DNA of 64,000 nt, from contig JAJHZJ010000252.1 of assembly GCA_023548195.1 (NCBI GenBank), positions 2,239,395 through 2,303,394 on the forward strand, written 5' to 3'. The notes below the pieces were generated by a model, which had not been told where the DNA came from, did no database searches, and saw nothing but the letters and a program-made list of their open reading frames with translations. The position numbers and the translations under genes are program-made. The DNA comes from Bettongia penicillata ogilbyi (taxonomy: Eukaryota; Chordata; Mammalia; Diprotodontia; Potoroidae). Below, piece after piece: positions 22,023-30,992 of this stretch (position 1 is the first letter of the stretch; the number at the start of each line of letters is the position of its first letter).

Positions 22023-22901
22023 GTAACTTGTAAATGTAAATGTCCTTAACATAAAAACCCACCAGAGGGTCCAGCCAAGAGACTGATCCTGGGTCAAAAG
22101 ACTCCTGAGATCTCCACACTTAGAAGTGTGATCCCCTTCTGTTGGCTTAAGAGGTGCACTGGTTGACAGAGACTTGCCCGAATGACACCTCAGAGGGCAT
22201 CGCAGCCTCCAGAAGGGCAGAAAGGAAGTCTACTAATAAGCCTTGATCTGAGACGTGCCCACCTTTAGGAATCAGGTTGGTGCTTTGTTCGTAGAAGCCT
22301 TGTTTATCGAATAGTCAACAAAATTGCATGGTATGCATTGATGAGTGCAAGTCTTATTGCTATACCATCAGCCCTGCTAAGCATATATAATGGTAAATGG
22401 GTTTATGCATGAACCACACATTACTCCCCAGAACTCTTGGAGAGGATGACTGCCAGCAAGATGTCCAAGCTGGGCAATGTTGCCAACAGAAAGCCCTTTG
22501 GACAATAAGCAGAAGCGCAATGTAAAAAGCCTGATTAGCAGTTTTGCTAATTTCTTTATGTTCTCATGAGTTTAAGTATCAGAAAATTGTGCTGTACTAA
22601 ATTTTATTCTGTTCATACATATTTGTGAGGTCTTTCATGCTTAGCTTTTCTTGTGTGCATAGGAATAAATTCCTCGTCCCATACTTGAGTTATATTGTAC
22701 TTTGTTACTCCCCTTTTGGGGAAGCCCTAGACATAAGTGAAATTATTCCCCCGGGTGTCCCTGATGGAAGACTTAATGAGTCAATCAACGAGGGAAAAGG
22801 GAGCCAACTCACCTAAAGCAAGCTCCCTTGGACTGAACCTGATGTAAACCATACCCTTGGGTATGGAACAGGGCATGTTGGGCCCAGCACCAGGTGTCAC
22901 A
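22022..22901 (+). mobile_element. Possible solo LTR (about 0.88 kb), tentative
   Basis: Repeat-free by comparison with the SINE/LINE families here. It has LTR-like architecture: starts near tgtaac, a TATA-like catatataatgg at 22382-22393, an AATAAA at 22664-22669 about 275 bp downstream, and a possible end ggtgtcaca at 22893-22901. I could not find a matching 4-6 bp target duplication or a known family, so it may be unique DNA. Confidence 0.35.
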
Positions 22902-22929
22902 GTGCTAGACTATGAAGGGGTACAGGGTT

Positions 22930-23034
22930 GTGTAACCATGGGAAGAACTCTAGCTTTGGAATCAGAGGACTTGAGTTCAAATTCTAGCTCTGCTACTTAG
23001 TACCTGGGTGACCTTTGGTGAGTCACTAATTAAT
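22930..23034 (+). mobile_element. MIR-like SINE, interrupted by an antisense SINE
   Basis: tttggaatcagaggacttg, agttcaaattctagctctg B box, acctgggtgacctttggtgagt CORE. Its 3' part resumes after the nested SINE at 23177 with tcagttttaaaaatggagg, equivalent to the tcagtttcctcatctgtaaaatggg region with a deletion. Confidence 0.8.
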
Positions 23035-23042
23035 TCAGTTTT

Positions 23043-23176
23043 TTGTTTTTGTTTTCAGTTTTTTTGTGGAGGCAATCAGGGTTAAGTGACTTGTGCAGGG
23101 TCACAAAGTGAGTAGGTATCTGAGGTCAAATTTAAACTCAAGTCCTCCTGACTCCACTGCACCACCTAGCTTCCCG
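23043..23176 (-). mobile_element. Short A-tailed tRNA/CORE-SINE nested in a MIR
   Basis: Read antisense: a T-rich tail, ggaggcaatcagggttaag, tgacttgtgcagggtcaca, actcaagtcctcctgactcc, ctgcaccacctagcttccc. Flanking tcagtttt at 23035-23042 and 23177-23184 is a plausible 8-bp target-site duplication, though T-rich. Confidence 0.85.
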
Positions 23177-23184
23177 TCAGTTTT

Positions 23185-23507
23185 AAAAATGGAGGTCCCT
23201 GGATGGCAGGATGAATCCTCGACTCAGCCTCCTCTATCCAGTCAGCCCTATTCCATCCTTCATCCCATCCAGCCAGCTACAAGAACACTCGAATCTAGCC
23301 AGGGGAGGGAGACTTCTGACTACATGCCCTGCTGCATACAGCTATTCACCTCTTGCTCAGGCAACAGTGATCAAGTCACTATGTTCACTGCTACTAAAAA
23401 GGGGCTTCTTCCCTAGGGCTCCATTCACACCCCTGTGACTGCCTTTTAAATAAATCAAAGCTACCTTCAAGGGTCACCACTCTCTCTTCTGTGTTGTATC
23501 TTTCTAA
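23185..23507. other. Unassigned stretch
   Basis: About 320 bp with overlapping plus-strand ORFs of 75 and 107 codons (23093-23438). The longer one begins inside the SINE, so it is read-through, not a gene. Confidence 0.45.
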
Positions 23508-23511
23508 CAGA

Positions 23512-23603
23512 ATACTGTTGTCATTGTTTGTTCTTTATTCTCAAAGAGCACCACAGCATCAGGACTTGCAAGTGAATTGGATTTCAGTGAGGGAGGCCCT
23601 TTA
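23512..23603 (-). mobile_element. RTE-type LINE 3' end scrap
   Basis: Antisense copy of the tail seen at 27.4-27.5 kb: ttgtttgttctttattctc, aaagagcaccacagcatcagg, acttgcaagtgaattggatt. Confidence 0.7.
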
Positions 23604-23705
23604 GGGGCAAGAACTATCTCATTCTCATAGTTTTAACTGCAACACCTGGAAATATTTCCTGGCATACGGGGTGCTTAATAAATGCTTCTTGACTCTTTGA
23701 TTGAT
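23604..23705 (+). mobile_element. L2/MIR 3'-terminal fragment
   Basis: aacacctggaaatatttcc, tggcatacggggtgcttaat, aaatgcttcttgactctttg. Confidence 0.6.
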
Positions 23706-24779
23706 TGTGAAGTTTGGAGTCTATTTTCCCCAGCGTCCTTTCCAACTCCAAATCTTATCCTTTAGCACTGCCTTTACCTTTATAGTGGGATGCTTCCATT
23801 CAAATGGCAAAATCATCAACTTCTAGACAAGAGATAACAAACATTCCTCCTTCTTCTTTTGAGTTGAGGAAGACTGCTGGGACTAAATGTTATTTATTTT
23901 GTGGGATATAATCACTGTGTCTGTGCTCTTTACTTAACTGTTCTTCTTTTAGTACAAGAAAGGATTTAATATGAAGTAGGAGAGGGGAGAGGAAGATATT
24001 ACCAAGTGTAGCTTAGAAATTGAGTTGTCTCTTAGATACCATCCAAAAGGATGGTGCCCTGTCACATCAGATGTCTCCTGGAAATATTGGCCTTAGCTCC
24101 CTCTCAAACCTTCATTCTCTTTAACACAGAAGGAAGGGGACCCATCAACTTACTCATGGAGAGAGAGACATCAGGGAAACTTGTTATGATGGCAGACTTG
24201 TACACTTGGAAGCATTGGTTTATCAACATGGCAGCTAGAAAGTCTTGTCTAAATAGAAGATGATTTCTCCTGGTGTAAGAGCTACAGCCTGAGATACAGT
24301 ACTGTCCCTCAGTACTGCAGCTGCCTTGTTGTCTTCTAGCCACAGCCTCCATGTTTCTTCATTCTGCTTTGCACAACTCAACCCAACAAGGCTCTTCAGC
24401 ATTTCAGATTCTGTGTGTTAGAAACATGTTGGACAAACTCACAATGTGTGCTCGATGACCTCATCATGCTGCAGAGTCTACATGCAAGTCTCTGGGAAAT
24501 GACATTTGGAAATTTCTCTCAGTAATCAAGGCCTTTCCTCTATCCAAAGCATTCTGGGAAAGCTCTGTCCAATCCCCCTTCCTTGTTCTATTTAAGACCT
24601 AACAAAAAATAAGAGTTTGTTTTTTTTTAATGGCAGTAAATAGGTTATAAATTTCATGGTATACTATAGAATACTATCTTGACTAGCTAGATATCATTTT
24701 TAAGCATTTGGAGATGCTTTGCTTTAAGTAATACATGTGTTTTTTGTACTTTGAATACTTTGGTTACTCTCTGATGTGA
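23706..24779. other. Unassigned unique DNA
   Basis: Over 1 kb without a recognised repeat. A ZNF143-like word, gcattctgggaaa, lies at about 24548. Opposed ORFs of 70 and 82 codons at 24051-24352 are not supported by any domain. Confidence 0.4.
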
Positions 24780-25282
24780 GGGCTTGCCAAACACTTTTCA
24801 TGGCTGCCCATCTGGGTCTCCCTGGCACTCAACTCTCATCTGAGACTCCAAGAATCATGAAAGAGCAACCACACCCCAGTAAAACTGCCTCAGAAGACAG
24901 GATAAACTAGGTTAAAATTAATCAACAGACCTCAAACGTGTTGGTGAGTTAGGGAGGTGTCTACTCCAAGAATGTGAAGATTCATCTGGCAGAATGGGTG
25001 GATGAGAACAATTTGTTCCAACAGCCATGGAGGTGGCTGAAGCAGGCACTGTGGGGCGTTTAGAGCTTGATCAGACATGGAAGATGCCAAGGTCATCCAC
25101 TGCATCCTAGCCGTTCTCATTTTGGTCTTACGATTGAACATCAGTAACTCTGGAAGAGAGAGTGAGGCTCAGATGTTGCATAACTTTACTTCACTTTTAA
25201 ATACTTAAATCCAATTCGCATAAGAGTCAAGACATCATACTGTGATATCATTGGTTCTTTTTAAAGATGAAGGACCAACAAC
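24780..25282 (+). mobile_element. RTE-type LINE 3' UTR and 3' end
   Basis: Runs from cttgccaaacacttttcatgg through acaatttgttccaacagcc, agcttgatcagacatggaag, atgccaaggtcatccactgc to tcacttttaaatacttaaatcc, aagacatcatactgtg and gaaggaccaacaaca. The same blocks occur in order at 31021-31551, so this is a dispersed family; the ending matches 27365-27507. Confidence 0.75.
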
Positions 25283-25295
25283 ATGTTGTTGAAAT

Positions 25296-25324
25296 GTTGA
25301 AGTATAGAATCACAGAATATTAGA
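25296..25324 (-). mobile_element. MIR/CR1-type scrap
   Basis: gaatcacagaatattagagtt is the common antisense opening of MIR-like repeats in mammals. Only about 30 bp. Confidence 0.4.
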
Positions 25325-25369
25325 GTTAGACTCCAGGAAGTCAATGATGAAACAGATCTCCATCCTTTC

Positions 25370-25560
25370 AGCATGGAAGTGATGTGTCATCTCAACTTTT
25401 GTCTTGCCACTGGTCTTTGATGACTCTGCAGGAGAGAGGTAGGCTGATGCTTTTGCACAGCTCTGCCATGCTTAAATCCAATTCAGATCCATTCACAAGA
25501 CGTCACCCTTGTTATACCATTGCCCTCTTCAAAAATGAAAAACAAGCCATAAGGGAAGTG
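25370..25560 (+). mobile_element. Second RTE-type LINE 3' end
   Basis: ttttgtcttgccactggtctt, tgatgactctgcaggagag, cagctctgccatgcttaaatcc, gacgtcacccttgttatacc, cctcttcaaaaatgaaa. It lies about 90 bp after the first copy, so either two insertions or a local rearrangement. Confidence 0.7.
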
Positions 25561-26224
25561 GTGTGGAATGAGTCATATAGTCAGGCATGGTAAATGATGC
25601 CTTTGCTCAACTGCATTTTGTTGCAAGAGGGCATTTCCTTGGGTGTGGAATTGTTAGGAAATGACAGTAAGGTTTTTTTTAAAAAGCATCATTAAAACTT
25701 TTTTAAAAAATTATAGTATTATTATTTTAAAAAACTATTAAAAGTTAGACCTAGAAGAAACTTTAGGGAACATGTAGGAAGAAACTTTTAATTTAATTTT
25801 AGGAGGAAATGATTCTCAGGGAGTTAAATAAGGAGCTATAACTAGGGCAAGGCAATTGGGGCTTTCTCCCAGGGTACCAATTTGGAATGGTAGTGGTGCA
25901 ACAGAGTAGGCTTGTTTCTTGCCTCTTTACTAGCACTGCCTGGTTCCATTTAGGGTCTTCATCACAAGATATCATAAGAGTTCCACACCTCTGTTAAAGA
26001 AGCCTACCCTGCGCCAAGTGGGTTCCTCGCCATCTCTAGCCCCATGGCTTGCCTGCTGCTTCCTCAATTGAGTTTCTTAGTGCTTTTCTGTCTTCCTCAG
26101 TTTCCTCAACTACAAAAATAGGGAGAATATTGACATTTCTGATGCTGGTGTCAATGTTTGCTCCCTAAAATTAATTACATTCCTACATGGAAAGATATTT
26201 GTTACTCATGAGATCTTTGTCATT
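25561..26224. other. Unassigned DNA with A/T-rich runs
   Basis: 25670-25745 is rich in short A and T tracts. The remainder shows no family I recognise. Confidence 0.4.
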
Positions 26225-26855
26225 ATTAGGGTAGTTGGAGGAATCATATATAGATAGAGGGCACAGAATGAGTTGAATTTGAAGGGATGAGATCTAAAAA
26301 ATAAAATTAAGGGGTGAAAGAGGACTGTTTTGGGAGGAGAAAGAGAGAGGTAGGATGGGGTAAATTATCTCACATAGAAGGGGCAAGAAAAAGCTTTTAC
26401 AGTGGAGAGGAAAAGGAGCAAGGTGAGAGGCAATAAGGGAACCTTACTCTTATTACATACACACTCAATTAAGTATGGAAATCTATCTTACCCTTCAGGA
26501 AAGTAGGGGGGAAGGGGATAAGAGAAGGGAAGGCAGATTGGGGGAGGGGGTTTCAGAAAAGACAGAGTGAAAAGAAACACATGACTATTATGGAAGTGTT
26601 TTGCGTGGCTACACATATGTAACCTATGTCAAATTGCTTGCCTTCAGAATGAGGATGGGTGGAGAGGGAGGAAGGGAGAGAATTTGGACTCAAAGTTATA
26701 AAAATGAATGTTAAAAATAGTTTTTACATGCAACTGGGAAATAAGATATACAGCAATGGAGTATAGAAATAGGAGAAAGGTGTAAGAGAAAGGGAGGTGA
26801 TAGAAAGGAAGGCAGAATAGGGGAAGGGGTAATAGAAATTTTTTAAAAATAAAAT
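26225..26855 (+). mobile_element. LINE-1 3' UTR fragment
   Basis: The 3' UTR landmark cacatatgtaacctatgtc, aaattgcttgccttcag, G-rich ggagagggaggaagggaga, atgaatgttaaaaatag and tttttacatgcaactggg are typical of marsupial L1 3' ends. Upstream purine-rich sequence (26330-26570) looks like a longer 3' UTR variant. A second G-rich block follows at 26780-26830. Confidence 0.75.
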
Positions 26856-26864
26856 ATAGTTGTG

Positions 26865-27000
26865 GCATAGTAGAGGGAGTCACAGATTTGGAGTCAGAGA
26901 TTCTACCATTTTCTGTCTATGTGACTTTGGATAACCAATTTAACTTTTCTGGGCCTGTGTTTCCTCATCTGAAAAGTTATGGTATTGGACTAAATTAATA
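26865..27000 (+). mobile_element. MIR-like SINE
   Basis: ttgtggcatagtagagggag, tttggagtcagagattcta, atgtgactttggataacca, gtttcctcatctgaaaagtt. Confidence 0.75.
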
Positions 27001-27198
27001 ATGCCAAACTCAAATAGAAATGGATCCTTGAGGCCACATATTGACTTAGAAAATCACAAATTAACATCATCCATATTGTATTATATTTTAATTTATTTTA
27101 CCAAGTATTTCTCAACTCATTTTAATCTCATTAAGGCTTCCCTCAGAGTTTGCTGGGGCTTATGGCTTATAGTTAAGATACCTCTAGATTAGATTACT
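27001..27198. other. Unassigned AT-rich stretch
   Basis: About 200 bp, no recognised element. Confidence 0.4.

Positions 27199-27257
<59 letters not shown>
27199..27257. repeat. (ATCT)n tetranucleotide array
   Basis: Nearly 15 perfect units, uninterrupted. Likely polymorphic. Confidence 0.97.
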
Positions 27258-27297
27258 CCAGAAGATCAATGAAGTGTCACTTTTAATATACTGTCAG

Positions 27298-27507
27298 CTT
27301 AAAAAGGTCATGGTCTTCCACTGTATCCAGGGCCATGTCTAGTCATCTCGATCTATATCTTGCCACTGAACCCAGATGACTCCAGAGGAGAAAGTGAGGC
27401 TGGTGACCTTTCACAGCCCTGCCTCACTTAAATCCAATTCTTTTGAAAGCCATGGCATCACCTTCCTGATGGCATGGTCCTCTTTGAGAATGAAGGACAA
27501 ACAACAA
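27298..27507 (+). mobile_element. RTE-type LINE 3' end between two tetranucleotide arrays
   Basis: aaaaggtcatggtcttccact, cttgccactgaacccagatg, gaggctggtgacctttcacag, ttaaatccaattcttttg, catcaccttcctgatggca, gagaatgaaggacaaacaac. It ends directly in a (TATC)n array instead of poly-A, as RTE elements typically do. Confidence 0.8.
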
Positions 27508-27533
27508 TATCTATCTATCTATCTATCTATCTA

Positions 27534-27576
<43 letters not shown>

Positions 27577-27597
27577 CTTATCTATCTATCTATTGTC
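27508..27597. repeat. (ATCT)n(GTCT)n compound array
   Basis: Starts as atct units, changes to gtct units around 27536-27570 and returns to atct. It directly follows the RTE 3' end. Confidence 0.95.
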
Positions 27598-27694
27598 TAG
27601 ACTAGGTCTCCTCTAGTTTGAAATCCAGAGAAAGCCAGAGAAACATTCATTCACATTCCTATAGTTTTAAGGCTTATAGAGTATTTTCTTCAAA

Positions 27695-27815
27695 AAAAAA
27701 ATTGTGATGTAGGAATGATATTATCTTCCTGTTCCAGATGAGGAAACTAAGATGTATAGAGGTGAAGTGACTTGCCCAAGGCTTAATATTAGGAAATATT
27801 GAGCTAGGATATGGA
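27695..27815 (-). mobile_element. MIR fragment
   Basis: Antisense: tcttcctgttccagatgagg, aaactaagatgtatagagg, tgacttgcccaaggctt. Confidence 0.8.
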
Positions 27816-27837
27816 GGGAGGGAAGAAAGGAAGAAAC

Positions 27838-28412
27838 AAATATTTTTTAAGGGCATACTATGTGCCAGGCAGGGGCCGCTAGGTGGTGCCATAGCAGAGT
27901 GCTGAGCCTGGAGTTAGGAAGACTCATTTCATGAGTTCAGATTTGGCTTCAGACACCTACTAGCTGTGTGATGTTGGGCAAGTCACTTAAACCTGTTTGC
28001 CTCAGTTTCCTCATCTGTAAAATGAGCTGGAGAAAGAAATGGTAAACCACTCCAGTATCTCTGCTAAGAAAATCTCAAATGGGGTCATAGAGAGTTGGAC
28101 ACCACTGCAAAACAACTTCACAACAAAATGTGCCAGATGCTTTGCTAAGTTCTTTACAATTATTATCTCATTTGATACAACAACCCTGGGAGGTAAATAC
28201 TATTATTATCCCCATTTTATGGCTGAGGAAACTGAGGCAAATAGCAGGTTAAGTAACTTGCTTGAGACAACGCAGCTTAATAACTCTCTGAGGCTGAATT
28301 TGAACTCAGGTCTTCCTGACTCCAGGAGCAGTGTTCCAGCCGCTGTGCCATGCAGGCAAGCTGAAACTGGATCTTCTGATCTTGAGTCCAGTGTTATTTC
28401 CACTGCACTCTA
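27838..28412 (-). mobile_element. MIR-like SINE (host), split by a MAR1 SINE
   Basis: The left piece 27838-27868 ends in actatgtgccag and the right piece 28128-28360 resumes with atgtgccagatgctttgc, ttacaattattatctcattt, caaccctgggaggtaaatac, tgaggaaactgaggcaa, tgaactcaggtcttcctgac. Once the insert is removed the two parts are continuous in consensus order. 28361-28412 repeats an antisense B-box-like region (cttgagtccagtg), suggesting a small local duplication. Confidence 0.85.
27869..28127 (+). mobile_element. MAR1-type SINE nested in a MIR, with target duplication
   Basis: ggccgctaggtggtgccatag head, gagttcagatttggcttcag, ctagctgtgtgatgttggg, gtttcctcatctgtaaaatg, ggtaaaccactccagtatct, ggtcatagagagttggac, ending aaaacaacttcacaac. 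Direct repeats atgtgccag lie at 27860-27868 and 28128-28136. The head, CORE and tail are all present. Confidence 0.95.
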
Positions 28413-28413
28413 T

Positions 28414-28470
28414 GGGGTGTCTCAAAAGTCTTCATGCAATAAGACTTTGGCAACAGTCCATATTAAGGGT
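28414..28470. mobile_element. Mariner-type terminal repeat fragment
   Basis: ggtgtctcaaaagtcttcat plus gcaat matches the terminal repeat of the mariner-like MITE at 33774-33852 (gtgccccaaaagtcttagtg). Only one end is evident. Confidence 0.55.
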
Positions 28471-28474
28471 ATCA

Positions 28475-28655
28475 ATAGAGATACAGAGCCGGAAGGGACC
28501 TTAGAAATCATTAAGATCACTTCCCTTCATTTTACAGATAATGAAACTGAGACACCAAAGAATTATTATCAGACAGATGATAAGTGTCATGGTTGGTATT
28601 GGAACCCGGGTATTCTAATACTCAGGTACTCATTTCATATCTAGTACCACACTGC
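28475..28655 (-). mobile_element. MIR-like SINE
   Basis: Antisense: atacagagccggaagggacc, ttagaaatcattaagatcac, ttcattttacagataatg, aaactgagacaccaaag, ggaacccgggtattctaat. Confidence 0.7.
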
Positions 28656-29560
28656 ACAGAGTTCAGAGTTGAGGTAATAAGATTATGTTCTCCAAAGACA
28701 TGTATTTCTGGAGATAATTAGAACAAGACCTTAGAGTCAGAGAGAAATTAAGCCAGGTCAGAAAACATGGCAGATGGCGGACAAATAATTGCTCTTATAA
28801 ATATCAGAAATTTAGTGCCTTACACTGATACAGCAGGAATTTAAAAACTGCCAGGCTTTAGTACTACCTTTGCTTCTTTTTGAACCTCTCTCCTCTAAGC
28901 TTCCAAGGGTCAGAGACTTTTACTCGTGATATACAGCCAAGGATGTAATGACGTCAATAAATGTTTGCTCACCCATTGGCCATGACCTTGCACCCTGTGA
29001 AATTCTGCTAAAGGCCTATGAAAACTGGCAGGATACAAGGAGTTTAGAAAGATTGCCTGGCCCATTCAGTCTCCCCAAAGCATCTGCTTTTTACATTGAT
29101 ATGTGTGGGGGAAGGGAGGGAATGGAATTTGTGCCCTGTCCCCACATGCCCTGACAAGTCAGAATGGTCAGAGGCAGATCTGCCATACTCTCCCCTGACT
29201 CAGCTGGGCTGGTAGGGTTAGGGGCTCAGATCCTTTCAGGCCTTGCTGAACTCCCCGAGGCCCCAGCTCCTCCTCTTGGAATGAATCCAGAAAGCTTTGC
29301 CTTTGACACTCCTCCCCTCAAAGGCTTTTCTCTTCAGCTGCTTTCTCATCGAAACTTACTCTGATTGATCACTGAACTCCAATTCTCCTGACATTTCCTG
29401 GTCCCTGGGCCTGCTCAGCTCCTTGGGTTCAGAGATCTATCATATCCAATCCCTAAGTACCTATCTTCCTTTCTCTGCTTCTGCCACCATAACCAGACCA
29501 ATCCATTCTGGTCTCTGCTCTCTCTTTACTCTTCTGTATCCTCCACCCACCAGAGGTAGG
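28656..29560. other. Repeat-poor 0.9-kb segment
   Basis: No repeat recognised. It contains a cluster of perfect factor-binding words listed separately (28949-28978) and an AP-1/MARE-like tgactcagc at 29197-29205. Two plus-strand ORFs of 66-68 codons (28948-29154, 29164-29364) are adjacent but lack any recognisable domain or codon signature. Confidence 0.4.
28949..28978 (+). promoter_or_regulatory. Candidate regulatory cluster: CRE, FOX-like and inverted CCAAT
   Basis: Within 30 bp: TGACGTCA (28949-28956, perfect CRE), tgtttgc (28962-28968, FOXA-type) and attgg (28975-28979, inverted CCAAT). All three are perfect cores, but no transcription start or gene is visible nearby. Confidence 0.3.
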
Positions 29561-30010
29561 TAGTTGGCTCAGTAGATAAAGCCCTGGGCCTGGAATCAGG
29601 AAGTTGTTGTTGAGCCATTTTGGTCGTATCTGACCCTTTGTGCCTCATTTGAGGTTTTCTTGGCAAAGATACTGGAGTGGTTTCCCATTTCCTTCTCCAG
29701 CTCATTTTACAGATGAGGAAACTGAGGCCAGCAGGGTGAAATGACTTGCCCAGAGTCACACAGCCAGTGTTAGAGGACAGATTTAAATTCATGAAGCTGA
29801 ATCTTCCTCATTCTAAGCACAGCATTCTATCTACTGTGCCACCTAGCTGCTGTGGAATCCGGAAGACCTGAGTTCAAATCCAGCCATAGATATTAGCTGT
29901 ATGACATGAAATAAGTAAGTCATTTAACTGCTAATAGCTTCAGCTTCCTCAGCTATAAAATGGGAATAAATAACAACTACCTTGAAGGTGATTGTGAACC
30001 CTCCTCTCAA
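29561..30010 (+). mobile_element. MIR-like SINE (host), split by a MAR1 SINE
   Basis: Left part 29561-29603 is the head (tggctcagtagataaagccc, tggaatcaggaag); right part from 29853 continues with tggaatccggaagacctgag, ttcaaatccagccatagat, cagcttcctcagctataaaa. The duplicate word marks the insertion site of the antisense SINE. Confidence 0.85.
29604..29852 (-). mobile_element. MAR1-type SINE nested in a MIR, with 13-bp target duplication
   Basis: Antisense tail ttgttgttgagccattttgg, gatactggagtggtttccc, then ccttctccagctcatttta, cagatgaggaaactgaggcc and an end in actgtgccacctagctgct. Flanked by tggaatcaggaag (29591-29603) and tggaatccggaag (29853-29865), one mismatch. Confidence 0.95.
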
Positions 30011-30064
30011 CCCTCTCCAGCCTTCCTTTACCAACCTTGAGCTTCCTTTGAGATAATATCTTTT

Positions 30065-30362
30065 TCTATAGAGCACCAGTGCAGGAGTCAGGAGGACCTG
30101 AGTTCAAATCTCACCTCAGACACTTGACACCAGCTGTGTGACCTTGGGCAAGTCACTTAACCCCAATTGCCTCATCCTGGGTCATCTCCAGTCATACTGA
30201 TGAATATCTGGTCACTGGATTCAGATAGCTCTGGAGGAGAAGTGAGGCTGGTGACCTGCACAGCCCTCCCTCACTCAAAACAAAGTCAAGTGTAAGTCAT
30301 GTCATCATTTCTCTGATGGCGTAGTCTTCTTCGGCAACAAAGGACAAACACACACACCATAT
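30065..30362 (+). mobile_element. RTE-tailed CORE-SINE, near full length
   Basis: Head/B box agttcaaatctcacctcag, CORE cagctgtgtgaccttggg, ttaaccccaattgcctcatc, then tactgatgaatatctggtca, gaggctggtgacctgcacag, aagtcatgtcatcatttctc, ggcaacaaaggacaaacac and a short CA tail. The last 130 bp match the RTE LINE 3' end at 27365-27507, which points to an RTE as its mobilising partner. Confidence 0.9.
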
Positions 30363-30384
30363 TCCCTGTGTTTACCACTTAGCA

Positions 30385-30545
30385 TGCAAGTTTTTATGTT
30401 TTATTTTCAACATTCTTTTTTTTGTGTGTGTGAGTTCCAAATTCCCTCTCTCAGACCCTCCCCATCCACGGAGAAAGCAATCAGTATGGTACCCATTATA
30501 CATGTGAAGTCATGCAAAACTTATTTCCCTATTAACCAAGCACTT
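30385..30545 (-). mobile_element. LINE-1 3'-region fragment
   Basis: Antisense: tgttttattttcaacattc, gagttccaaattccctctc, ccctccccatccacggag and aagtcatgcaaaacttattt. The same blocks occur at 50480-50660. Confidence 0.65.
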
Positions 30546-30990
30546 TGTAAGCGCTTATATATGCTAGGTGACTGACTGCCATGCCCCCGCAGCAGTGGTG
30601 TGCTGCTCAACGTATTCTCCCTAAAAAGTACCCATGACACATTTTTACACCTAATCTGTGTTACTGACATTTTCTCCATCACTTAAAAAAATCTAGACAA
30701 TACAAAAAGGCAGCTCAAGCCCTGATCTGTAGCCTTGGCCAATCTGAGGGGTAAACGTTCACACTGAAAATTTAACAATGAGCTCTCCTGAGTCGGTTCC
30801 AGAGGGCTCCAGCACACTTTTGCTTTTTAGCAAAACTTAAAATGGAAGCAGAATAGGCAATAGATCTATATTCAGCTGATTTCAAAAACAGCTATGCTCT
30901 GAATCAATTGGAATTATGTGAAGCAATACCCCATGGACTTTGTATATCCTCTCTTCCCTCACCCCCTCAACACTGTGCTGAATAGTGGAT
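30546..30990. other. Unassigned DNA, possibly an old repeat
   Basis: About 440 bp. The segment with caatgagctctcctgagtcgg and gggctccagcacac (30776-30822) has a familiar old-repeat feel that I cannot name. Confidence 0.35.
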
Positions 30991-30992
30991 AA

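Noticed and set aside
27199..27597. Regularly repeated units, possible CRISPR-like array
   Set aside because: Units are 4 bp with no spacers; a tetranucleotide microsatellite in a vertebrate genome.
28039..28644. 201-codon plus-strand ORF, the longest in the window
   Set aside because: It runs through a MAR1 tail, an antisense MIR, a mariner scrap and another MIR. The peptide shows no domain and is read-through of repeat DNA.
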